From NCBI GenBank assembly GCA_026018925.1, contig JAKSZU010000002.1, positions 51,573,337-51,637,336 of the forward strand: a stretch of 64,000 nt of DNA. Reading direction: 5' to 3'. The DNA is from Tupaia tana (taxonomy: Eukaryota; Chordata; Mammalia; Scandentia; Tupaiidae). The notes under the pieces are model-generated. The model was not told the DNA's origin. It searched no databases and saw only the letters and a program-made list of their open reading frames with translations. Shown here one piece after another: positions 56,361-64,000 of the stretch (the first letter of the stretch is position 1; each line of letters begins with the position of its first letter). A program made the position numbers and the translations under genes.

Positions 56361-57999
56361 CTGAGACTGGGATTTTTAGTAGTAATTAAGACTGATTACA
56401 GGGTGAACCCAAGCTTCGATGATATCCATTTGGAAAACAAGTTAACTTCCCCCAGATCTGTGATTTATAAGTGATCCTCGCTTCACAGTATCTTCTGCAA
56501 CTGGAGACATCTGGAAGGGCCAACAATCAGGTTTTAACAAATTATAATAGAAAGGCATTTATTTGTCAATAGTTTATCTAAGCCAAAATGTTCCAGAAAT
56601 AATAACACTAAGGCAGCTAATTACAATTCAATGCCTGGACAAAGGAACTGTCTATAGATAGATAAGACGCCCTTCATGTTCTTTGAAACTAGAAGTCACC
56701 AACATTCTCATTTGCTGCCTGCCTGTCCGAAAAAACAGTTCCACAGAGGCACTGCCTTTTAATTATTAGTACATATTAAAGACTGAGATGTGTATGGTCC
56801 CCTAGAGAGGGCGGGGGGTCTGTGGCCACAAAGCAGAAATAAGTCCTTATAAACTCTATGTTCCATGACCAAGTTCAGCGCTGGATGTTCTTTCCAACAA
56901 AGAAAACTTGCTACCTCTCAGGTCCCTGCTTATCCAACTGTGATTTCCAGAAAACACAAATTATCACCTGTGCATGCCTTCCAATTACACACAATTAAGC
57001 TGGTATTTCCAGGTTTCTCTTAAAAAACAAAACAAGATGCCTATACAATTCTGAAAGGAGAAGTCAAATTAGAACTAAAAAAACTCTGCTCCATCTCTTA
57101 AAAATCGCGTGGTTAGAATTTCCACCATGGTATTGCTATTTACTTTTTCAAATTAAAAAAAGTTATTTTTTTAATTCTACCATTATCTTTCTGAAGCTAA
57201 CAAAAACACATGCTATGATGTTTCATAATATTAAGCTTTTATGACATACTAAAATGAGGGAGCACATTGTACCATACAATATGACCAGCGTGAGAAAAAA
57301 GTAAAATCATTGCACTAAAGCAATCTTTCGGTCAGGAAGCCATGTTACGGTGCTAACTATAGAATAACCCATCGCACACTATTGGAGAATGAAGATTTCG
57401 AACAGCTACTGTTTCTTCATCTTATTACCGCAAATTTATCTTCCCTTTCCTCTTTGGTGTTACGGCATAAGTTAATTTCTGCTTTAAAATCTGTATACCT
57501 TAACCAGCGACGACGGCAGAGTTAACAAAAGGCGAGTTTCTGCCTGGGTTTTAAGAAAATCACAGATCTGGTTGCAATCCCGACTGCACAGCCTACTACA
57601 CAGACGGCCCTCAGGAAAACGACTTCATCCTCGCTCTCGCTGTACCTAAGTTTCGCTTCCTAGCTCCTACTTTAGCCCGTTGATAAGACAGTAACGCGAC
57701 GCGCGAGGTACAGTGACTACTACCTTCCTTCTTTACACCTATCATGGAGTAAAGGAAGTGAAGTTTCCACTAATTACGTGCTCGCATCTCAGCTATGTCC
57801 CCTATCCACCAGCAAAATCAACGCAAGGAAATCTCAAGCGACTTATGTTCTCAAACCCACGTGCGAGACACGGACGGGCACTCATGTCTTTAAGTTTCTC
57901 CTTCCCGCTTTTGCTTTCCGGAGAGAGTTGGATAAACCACTAGGTCCAGCGAAAGGGAGCTGGGTCTCACCGCTAACTTCGGAAGCGCGTCGCCGAGCC
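56361..57999. other. CD164 intron 1, 5' part, SINE-free
   Basis: 1.6 kb without SINEs leading into the CpG island. Intron 1 regions next to the promoter often carry regulatory sites, but I recognise no specific one. Confidence 0.5.
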
Positions 58000-58326
58000 C
58001 CACCATCACCGCACAGCTGCCACCGCGGAAGGAAGCCACGTCCCCTGTTCCCAGCCTAAGGTGAGGCTAGGGATTACGATGCATATTTTTTTTTAACGCC
58101 TTCGAGTGCAACGCTCTCGAGTCGGAAATAGCCCATCGAGAGGAGTGGCCTGTCCGTCTCCTTCCCACTGAGGCGCTCCCACCCGCCGGCCACCCCGCGC
58201 GGGCCGCAGCCGGACTCGGGGCAGGCCGCCATGTTGCCGGAGTCGGCGCCGCACCCCGAGCGCCCGAGGAGGGCGTGCGGCGCGGGGCATGGGAGAGCGC
58301 AGGAGGCCCGCTGGGCCGGCGCCCAC

Positions 58327-58498
58327 CTGGTACCGGAGTGGGGACAGGCGGGAGCGACGTCACTGGCGTCAGGGTTATGTTGGTGGTGGTCGCTGAAGTC
58401 AGGATCGGAGTCAGAGAGGTGTCCTGCGCCGCCGACAGCACGCAGAGCGCCACCAGGCAGGTGGCGGTCCAAAGCAGCGCGCGGGAGAGCCCCGACAT
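58327..58498 (-). CDS. CD164: CD164 coding exon 1 (signal peptide, first mucin domain)
   Basis: The first coding exon: 172 bp, residues 1-57 plus one base. It begins MSGLSRALLWTATCLVALCV, a typical signal peptide predicted to be cleaved near residue 23. A Ser/Thr/Pro-rich first mucin domain with one sequon (NIT at 40-42) follows and runs to VPTPVP. The donor is GTGGGC. The start is the first ATG in the frame and is followed by the conserved signal sequence; the ATG lies in a CpG island. Joined to exons 2-6 this gives 588 bp and 195 residues, against 197 in human. The protein is a type I membrane sialomucin involved in cell adhesion and progenitor-cell regulation in known species. Confidence 0.95.
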
Positions 58499-58612
58499 CG
58501 TGTTTTCGGCGCTGGGGTCGGGGCGAAGGCTGCGGCGAACAACGCTGGGTCGGTCCCTCCGTCCCCTGCGGCGCCGCCTCCGAGACTTCGCTCCCCGCGG
58601 GAGCGCGCGGGG

Positions 58613-58620
58613 TCACGTGA
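58613..58620. promoter_or_regulatory. Palindromic E-box TCACGTGA (CLEAR-like) near CD164 start
   Basis: TCACGTGA lies about 115 bp upstream of the CD164 ATG. The CLEAR element bound by TFEB/TFE3/MITF is GTCACGTGAC; here the context is GGTCACGTGAGC. Because CD164 is a lysosomal/endosomal membrane protein, control by this pathway is plausible. USF and MYC bind the same core. Confidence 0.5.
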
Positions 58621-58697
58621 GCGGCCCCAGGCCTCGGCGTGCGGGCGCAGGCGGGGCGGAGGCGGGGCGCGGGCGGTACCAACGGGGCGGCTGCGGC

Positions 58698-58715
58698 GGG
58701 GGGGGGGGGGGGGGG
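58698..58715 (+). repeat. Run of 18 G in the CpG island
   Basis: An uninterrupted G tract about 200 bp upstream of the CD164 ATG. It can form G-quadruplexes and is prone to length error. Confidence 0.9.
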
Positions 58716-58915
58716 AGCAGGGAGGCTGGCCCTCGCAGCGACAGTCCTACCGCTGCAGACGGCTTCCCTGGGCGTGCCTTGCCACGCAGGACGCCCGTGG
58801 GCACCCCTCGTGCCTGCGCCGAGGACGGCCCCCACTCGGGCTGGGATTAAAGAACCTGCCGTCGCGGCGTGCGGCGTCTACCTGAGCGCCCCGCGAGGCC
58901 GAGGTGGCGCGGTCC

Positions 58916-58923
58916 CACGTGAC
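58916..58923. promoter_or_regulatory. Second E-box CACGTGAC in the CD164 CpG island
   Basis: CACGTGAC lies about 420 bp upstream of the CD164 ATG, in the context TCCCACGTGACCTC. It matches nine of ten bases of the CLEAR consensus core and flank when extended. It is 300 bp from the first motif. Confidence 0.4.
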
Positions 58924-59400
58924 CTCGGGGCCGCGCTTCCCGGAGCCCCGCCGCCGGGCGGAAGTTGTTTGTGGCTTAGCGCAAGTTCGTCCTTGCCCGG
59001 GACTCAGATTGTGCTGGCCCCGGGTGTGCAGCGTGGTTATATGATTTCGGTAGGAGTCGAGCTTCTCTCCTTACTGGTTGATTTTGCTGGAAGGACTCTG
59101 ACGGACTGCCCAGGGGACGGAGACCACGCAGTTCAGGAGTTGAGCTCTGCCGCCCACGTAGTAAGTGGCGGAGGCACCGAGAGCGGCGTCAGGCTTCCCG
59201 GCCGGAGCCGCCTTCTGTCTCCCTCTGTCACGCTTTCCCGAATTGTGCTTTAGGACAGCAGTAGCAGCAGCGGGTCTGACTTGTCTCCACCACCGTAGTC
59301 AGAATCGGAGGCGGTGTGAGTCGGAAAGCCGTCCGGTCCGCTCCCACCTTCATGTTCTGGGGGTCGGGTGGGGACATGACACTCGGCAAAGTGTCATGAC

Positions 59401-60265
59401 AAAGGCACTTTCCTGGTATCCGAGCTGGATTTTCTAGTGCCTGTTATGTTCAGGCTTTTGGTAGGGATGAGCGCCCTCTGATGAACAGTCTCACAAAGTA
59501 CTCCAAAATTTGTTAGGCTTGTGTCAGTGGTAACAATTAAACTTTAAGGGCTGTATTTAATGATGTTTGTGTTCAGCTGTTTTGTATTTATCGTGTAATT
59601 TTAATTGTGCACATTTAGCCTGATAAAGTAACACGAATGTTCATTGCCCCAAACACATAAAAAACCCACAGAAGTGCTTTATCTCTGTCTAAAGCGGAAA
59701 GCTTTAATTCCCCTCTGCAGTCTTATCAGTGTGATCTTTTTGTACCGTCATGACTATGAACGTTTGTTTCAAAGACTAGTTGGAGATGTACTTGGATATA
59801 AAGAAATTGATGGGTTTTGACTGCTCCAACCCATGGCCAGAAGCATGAGAATGCAGTCAAGAAAATAAGTGAAGTCCCACCATCACCCCTTTAAAGAAAG
59901 CTTTTCTCTCTGGGCACCTCTCACACTATATTTAGCACATGACTATTTGACACTTAAACTAAATGAATTTGTCAACTTACATTTTTTAGGGATAAAATAT
60001 AATAGAAGCTCTGTTTTTTCCTCATACTCCAATGGATGACCTACTTTCCACCATAGGATGATCACACTCCACTGTGGAGGAAATGGTTTTAACAATTTGT
60101 CATCTGGGTATTCAACTTTTATTCTCAGATAAGATCAGTAAGCTGTCCGCTTATTTTATATGGCATCTATTACACAAAGTCAAGAAAGAATTCCAAAGTC
60201 ATTTGCATTATTCCAGAGAAACAGCTTTATATTCGGTTCCTGAAGGAGCAGAATTCTGTGTATTG
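59401..60265. other. Upstream flank of CD164, nothing recognised
   Basis: AT-rich unique-looking sequence. I see no exon of the next gene. Confidence 0.5.
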
Positions 60266-60488
60266 TCATAGAGTGTGTTTCTCAACCTTGGGATTACTGA
60301 GATTTTAGAGTAATTCTTGCCTGTTGTGTGCATTATAGGGTGTTTAGCAGCATCCCTGGCTGCTATCCTCCTAGATGTCAGGAACTCCCCACCCTTAGTT
60401 GTGACAACCTGAAATACCTCCTGACATTGTTAAATATCCCCTGGGGTGTGTGTGTGTGGGGGGGGGGGATGATACTGGTTGAGAACTA
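60266..60488 (+). mobile_element. MER5A-like hAT-Charlie DNA transposon remnant
   Basis: The block starts TTTCTCAACCTTGGGATTAC and ends GGTTGAGAACTACT, so the ends are complementary as in MER5A. The body contains the familiar GTTTAGCAGCATCCCTGGC and GACATTGTTAAATATCCCC. A short GT/G microsatellite lies near its right end. It is an old non-autonomous element. Confidence 0.8.
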
Positions 60489-60559
60489 CTCTTATAGAAA
60501 CCTTTGAAAAATCAGCCATCTCCCAGGTTATTTCCTCTTAGAGACTTTTCCTATAATCC

Positions 60560-60790
60560 ATTTTTTTTAAGTTTTATAAAAATTTGTCAGAGGGAATATA
60601 CACTGGCTGCCAGAAAAGAGAGAGAGAAAGCACCCTCCATGGGAAATGCTCACACTACAATTCTTTCTCCTCCAGTTCATTCTGTCAGGATTTTGGACAC
60701 ATGCCTTGAGTGTTTTTCAAGCCACCAGGTCCAGGACGAGCCATACAGTTGCCATGAGGAATTCAGCTCCCTTAACCCAAGTCACAGACC
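60560..60790 (-). mobile_element. Older SINE copy
   Basis: AAAAATTTGTCAGAGGGAAT at the tail side, CACCCTCCATGGGAAATGCT body. The head is partly lost. Confidence 0.65.
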
Positions 60791-60803
60791 ACTCCCTTTA
60801 AAT

Positions 60804-61051
60804 TTTTTTTTAGAGGTTTTTGCTATAGGGCGCGTGCGCTCACCAGACAGATAGAGACAGAGAGACAGAAAGTGAGAAATCACCCCCCAGGGGGGATGGC
60901 CACGCCGCAGTCCCTTCTCCATTCTCTCGGGATCTTGGGCACACACGCACATGCGCCCGGCGTGAGTTTTAAGCCACCGGGTCCGGGATGCGAACTGTGG
61001 TCGACTACATGGGAGTCCAGCGACATAGCCATTACGCCAACTGTTGGTCCC
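60804..61051 (-). mobile_element. L-type SINE
   Basis: TTTTTAGAGGTTTTTGCTAT to CCAACTGTTGGTCCCC. The body keeps the CCCCCCAGGGGGG symmetry. Confidence 0.92.
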
Positions 61052-61085
61052 CAATTTTTTTTTAATTGGTTGTTAGTTCCATCTT

Positions 61086-61320
61086 TTTTGAGAGATTTTT
61101 TATTATAGGGTGCATACACTTGACAGAGAGCCAGAAAGTGAAAAATCACCCTCCCAGGGTGATGGCCACGCCACAGTCCCTTCTCCATTTTCCTCTCAGG
61201 ATTTTGGGCATGCATGCTCATGTGCCTGGCATGAGTTTTAAGTTGCTAGGTCTGGGATTCAAACTGCTCTGGACTACATGGGAGTCCAGTGACGTAACCA
61301 TTACAGCATCTGCTGGTCCC
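61086..61320 (-). mobile_element. L-type SINE
   Basis: TTTTGAGAGATTTTTTATTA to GCATCTGCTGGTCCC. Confidence 0.9.
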
Positions 61321-61416
61321 AGTTCTACTGTCTTAACCATTTTTGTTTAAAGTAATGGTACAGTTCTTCCATTCTTGTGAATATGTGAGCAGGGTGAATT
61401 TCCTCTAGTTATTTAT

Positions 61417-61674
61417 TTATTTATTTTTTTGGAGAGGATTTTGCTATAGGGCATGTGCACTCACCAGATGGACAGAGACAGAAAGAGAGAAATCGCCCCC
61501 TGGGAGGATGGCCACTCCACAATCCCTTCTCCATTCTCCTTTTGGGATCTTGGACACACACACACACACACACACACGTGCCTGGCGTGAGTTTAAGCCA
61601 CCAGGTCTGGGACTCGAACTACAGTTGACTACCTGGGAGTCCAGCAACATAGCCATTAGGCTAACTGCTGGTCC
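61417..61674 (-). mobile_element. L-type SINE
   Basis: TTTTGGAGAGGATTTTGCTA to CTAACTGCTGGTCCC, with a (CA)n at 61558-61577. TTTCCTCTAGTTATT / TTTCATCTAATTATT flanks it. Confidence 0.92.
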
Positions 61675-61679
61675 CAAAT

Positions 61680-62240
61680 TTCATCTAATTATTAAACAAA
61701 AATTAAAAACAAACTGCTTCTATCTTCTGTCAGCAGTCTCCCCCCAAACAGACCAGTGCCCCCAACAGGAGCCTGTCTTCCAGCTGTGAGAACTGTACAA
61801 CTAGTAGCCACTGGCCCCTTAGGAATCAGAAGTTTGGCTCCAGTCTTTGATAACCTTCTTGGACTAACTTGTTAAAGGCAGTTCATTTTAAGAACACAAC
61901 AGTAAACCTTACAGACATTCATGTGTTTGGTTAAGTACGTGTTCACCAAGGGAGACTCGAACTTAAGAGGAGGAATCCCTGGCTTGTTGACCTGGTTCAT
62001 CAGGACATCATTTCAGGCCCCAACCCCACATGACTTTGCCAGCTCTGGTTCTCACAGCTAACCGAATTCATTGCCCATATTCCAGTTACAGTTCTTGGAA
62101 GAGAGAACATAATGATCTGCATAGACTTCCCCACCTGTCCACTGTTTACTTCTCTGACTCCATCTTATGAAATTTTCTCTAGAGCTCTTTGAATTTCCAT
62201 TCTCCTAACAGCTATTTTTTCCTGGGCCAGATCTTCACGT
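61680..62240. other. Upstream flank, nothing clearly recognised
   Basis: Moderate-GC sequence before the L2-like segment. No exon evidence. Confidence 0.5.
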
Positions 62241-62617
62241 ATTGTTTTCTTATGTCTAGACCACTCGTCCACTTCTGGCTATCACTTACTGATCCCTTCA
62301 AGACTCTCAGTTAAGATGTTACTCCCTCTAGAAGGCCATCCTTAACATCCCAAACCACCCCTTCCTCGCCACCCCTAGGTTAGAGGAGGTGTTCCTGCTC
62401 TGTGCACCTCTGCGCCCTCGTGTAGGAGTGTAGCTGACGTGCTCTGCTTCTTAAAGACTGAGGACATCTCTAGGCCTCTTTTCCTCCGTTCCTGCTGTGG
62501 CTGCTCAGGATAATGAACCCTTACAAATCTGGATGTTGTCAAGATCAACAATCCTTGGATCTAGGGGACAAACACACACTCAGCCCAGGTGCAGCCCCTT
62601 ATGTGCTCCTTCAGTTG

Positions 62618-62833
62618 GGGGATGAGCAGATGGTGTAATGGTTACGTCGCTGGCCTACCATACGGTCAAGTCTGGACCCAGTGTGCTTGAAACTCACACT
62701 GGGTGCATGAGCATGCATACCCAAGATCCTGGGAGGAGAATGGGGGAGAAGGGATTGTAGTGTGGACAAGTTTCCCTCTCTCTCTCTCAGAAAGCTCACA
62801 TACCCTAAGGCAAAAACCTCTAAAAATAAAATA
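62618..62833 (+). mobile_element. L-type SINE in L2
   Basis: GATGAGCAGATGGTGTAATG head to CCCTAAGGCAAAAACCTC. Short body. Confidence 0.88.
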
Positions 62834-63134
62834 GTCTAGCTGCCCTCAGAGCAGTGCAGACCAAGAAATGCTCTGAATGGCCATTCAGCCTAACCTTTCC
62901 CACATTTTGAGTTTATCTTGTGCTAAACCCCTATGCACTACTTTCTGGGAATAGTCTTATCCTCCTTTTTGTTCTGACTCATCCTACACTCAGACACCTG
63001 AGTTGGCACATAGCAAACTATTTATCATGTTAGATTGTAGTTGTCTTTCCCACTAGATTGTTGACTCTAAGAAAAGGATCCAGGTGGCATTCTCTGCTCC
63101 TGTCATAATGCCCAATTCAAAGTAGGTACTTAAT

Positions 63135-63410
63135 GGGAACCAGCAGTTAGCGTAATGACTATGTCGCTGGACTCCCATGTAGTCGACCGCAGTTCATGTC
63201 CCGGACCCGGTGGCTTAAAACTCACACCGGGCGCGTGTGCATGCATGCCCAAGATCCCAAGAGGAGAATGGAGGAGAAGGGATTGCGGCGTGACCACCCC
63301 CCTGGGGGGTGATTTCTCGCTTTCTGTCTCTATGTCTCTATCTGTCTGTCTGGCGAGCGCACGCGCCCTATAGCGAAAACCTCTCAAAAAAACCCAAAAA
63401 ACAAAAAAAA
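63135..63410 (+). mobile_element. L-type SINE, complete, young
   Basis: GGGAACCAGCAGTTAGCGTA head to CCCTATAGCGAAAACCTCTC. The perfect 17-bp duplication CAAAGTAGGTACTTAAT is at 63118-63134 and 63411-63427. Confidence 0.95.
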
Positions 63411-63439
63411 CAAAGTAGGTACTTAATATGATTTTTTAA

Positions 63440-63605
63440 AAAATGCCAGGTAGCGCCACTGCTTGGGAGGCTGGAAGCTACACAGAAAGCACCAGTTTGG
63501 CTCCTGGGACAACATGAACACTGAATGTAGTTATGTGCGCCTGTAATCTCGTTAACTGGGAAGCTGGGGCAGGATAGTGACAGGGTAAGACCTTGTCAAA
63601 AATAC
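63440..63605 (+). mobile_element. Possible 7SL-derived SINE-like sequence
   Basis: TGTGCGCCTGTAATCTCGTT, then AAGCTGGGGCAGGATAGTGA and AAGACCTTGTCAAAAA follow the 7SL/Alu-like order. It is diverged from Alu and is not an Alu copy. Confidence 0.45.
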
Positions 63606-63860
63606 CCACTGCTGTCTCTCTCTCTCACCTCTGCTCTCTCCCACTCTCCTTTTATAAAGAAGAAAGAAAATGAGTAAATGAACAAACTGACTCACTTTGG
63701 TTGTTCACCCTTGCCAAAAATAGCTGTGGCGAAGAGCACAAGAGGGCAGCTGCTACAAATAGCTCCCTGGACACAGCCCCTCTTCACCTGTGGGGCAGGG
63801 CAGATTCAATCAGAAAAGGACATGGGTGAGAAGCAAGACCCACATTTATTGTATAATACA

Positions 63861-64000
63861 GTTTTTTTTTGTTTGGAGAGATTTTTTGCTATATAGGGCG
63901 TGTGTGCTCACCAGAAAGACAGAGAGAGACATAGAGACAAAAAGCGAGAAATCACCCCCCAGGGGGTATGGTCACGCCGCAATCCCTTCTCCTCCATTCT
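63861..64000 (-). mobile_element. L-type SINE cut by the window end
   Basis: TTTGGAGAGATTTTTTGCTA then the CCCCCCAGGGGG body. The head lies beyond the window. Confidence 0.9.

Larger units (their letters stand above)
58000..59400. promoter_or_regulatory. CD164: CpG island promoter of CD164
   Basis: CpG-dense, GC-rich DNA surrounds CD164 exon 1 and extends upstream of it, in contrast with the AT-rich surroundings. It has no obvious TATA box. GC boxes (GGGCGG and relatives) cluster at 58652-58690, and E-boxes occur at 58613 and 58916. A pure G run lies at 58698-58715. Transcription of CD164 most likely starts within about 100 bp upstream of the ATG at 58498. Long open frames in this block on both strands (for example 58074-58835 and 58639-59253) are products of high GC and show no recognisable protein. 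Confidence 0.8.
62240..63440 (+). mobile_element. L2 LINE 3' end
   Basis: Segments such as GATGTTACTCCCTCTAGAAG (near 62310) and TTAGATTGTAGTTGTCTTTC (near 63030), ending AAGTAGGTACTTAATATG, follow the order of the L2 3' end. SINEs interrupt it at 62618-62833 and 63135-63410, the latter splitting its terminal motif. Confidence 0.5.

Noticed and set aside
58074-58835. 253-codon open frame on the - strand at the CpG island
   Set aside because: It overlaps CD164 exon 1 in another frame, is Pro/Ala/Arg-rich from high GC content, and crosses the CD164 splice donor.
58639-59253. 204-codon open frame on the + strand upstream of CD164
   Set aside because: CpG-island composition without a recognisable domain or conserved motif; no splice evidence for a divergent coding gene.

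Overview
This is 64 kb of nuclear DNA from a placental mammal. Two protein-coding genes converge here, in the arrangement seen on human chromosome 6q21. The left 18 kb carries the 3' part of CCDC162 on the + strand. The interval from about 36.7 to 58.5 kb carries all of CD164 (endolyn, sialomucin core protein 24) on the - strand, and its CpG-island promoter lies at about 58.0-59.4 kb. Everything else is intron or intergenic DNA packed with interspersed repeats. No bacterial feature, CRISPR array, rRNA gene or functional tRNA gene is visible.

Organism: the window holds roughly 85-90 copies of one tRNA-derived SINE family in two forms. The long (L) form is about 250 bp: a tRNA-like head with A and B boxes, a body containing a run of C followed by a run of G, a CT-rich stretch, and an end like CCCTATAGCAAAAACCTCTCC plus poly-A. 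The short (S) form is about 130-190 bp: the same head joined directly to a CT-rich stretch and an AT-rich tail of the TCAAATTAAAATAAATAAA kind. There are no Alu, B1/B2, carnivore CAN, ruminant or lagomorph C elements, so this is not a monkey or ape, rodent, dog, cow or rabbit. Two stretches look 7SL-derived, which would suit Euarchontoglires. A colugo (Dermoptera, known for abundant tRNA-derived CYN/t-SINEs) is my best guess, but I cannot confirm it from sequence alone.

Layout: 2.3-16.0 kb holds eight phase-compatible CCDC162 exons giving 380 codons with no stop, and a possible terminal exon lies at 17.97 kb. CCDC162 is annotated as a pseudogene in human, so an open frame here is worth noting. 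One exon has a partial tandem duplicate 1.4 kb upstream. 18-36 kb is intergenic: SINE clusters, L2, a fragmentary L1 on the - strand, an ERV-L-like internal remnant, and a 1.16-kb solo LTR that splits a SINE. 36.7-39.1 kb is the SINE-free CD164 3' UTR. 39.07-58.5 kb contains the six CD164 coding exons (588 bp, 195 residues), with a 10-kb intron 4 full of SINEs, L2 and an RPL36A processed pseudogene. 58.0-59.4 kb is the CpG island. 59.4-64 kb is flanking DNA with MER5A-like, L2 and SINE copies.

The two genes are not obviously linked in function. CD164 is a sialylated mucin-like membrane protein of endosomes, lysosomes and the cell surface. CCDC162 is a coiled-coil protein of unknown role. The most unusual observations are two SINE insertions whose target-site duplications enclose extra non-SINE sequence (one of them half of a mariner-type MITE), SINE multiplets that share one target-site duplication, the exon duplication, and E-boxes of the CLEAR type in the CD164 promoter.
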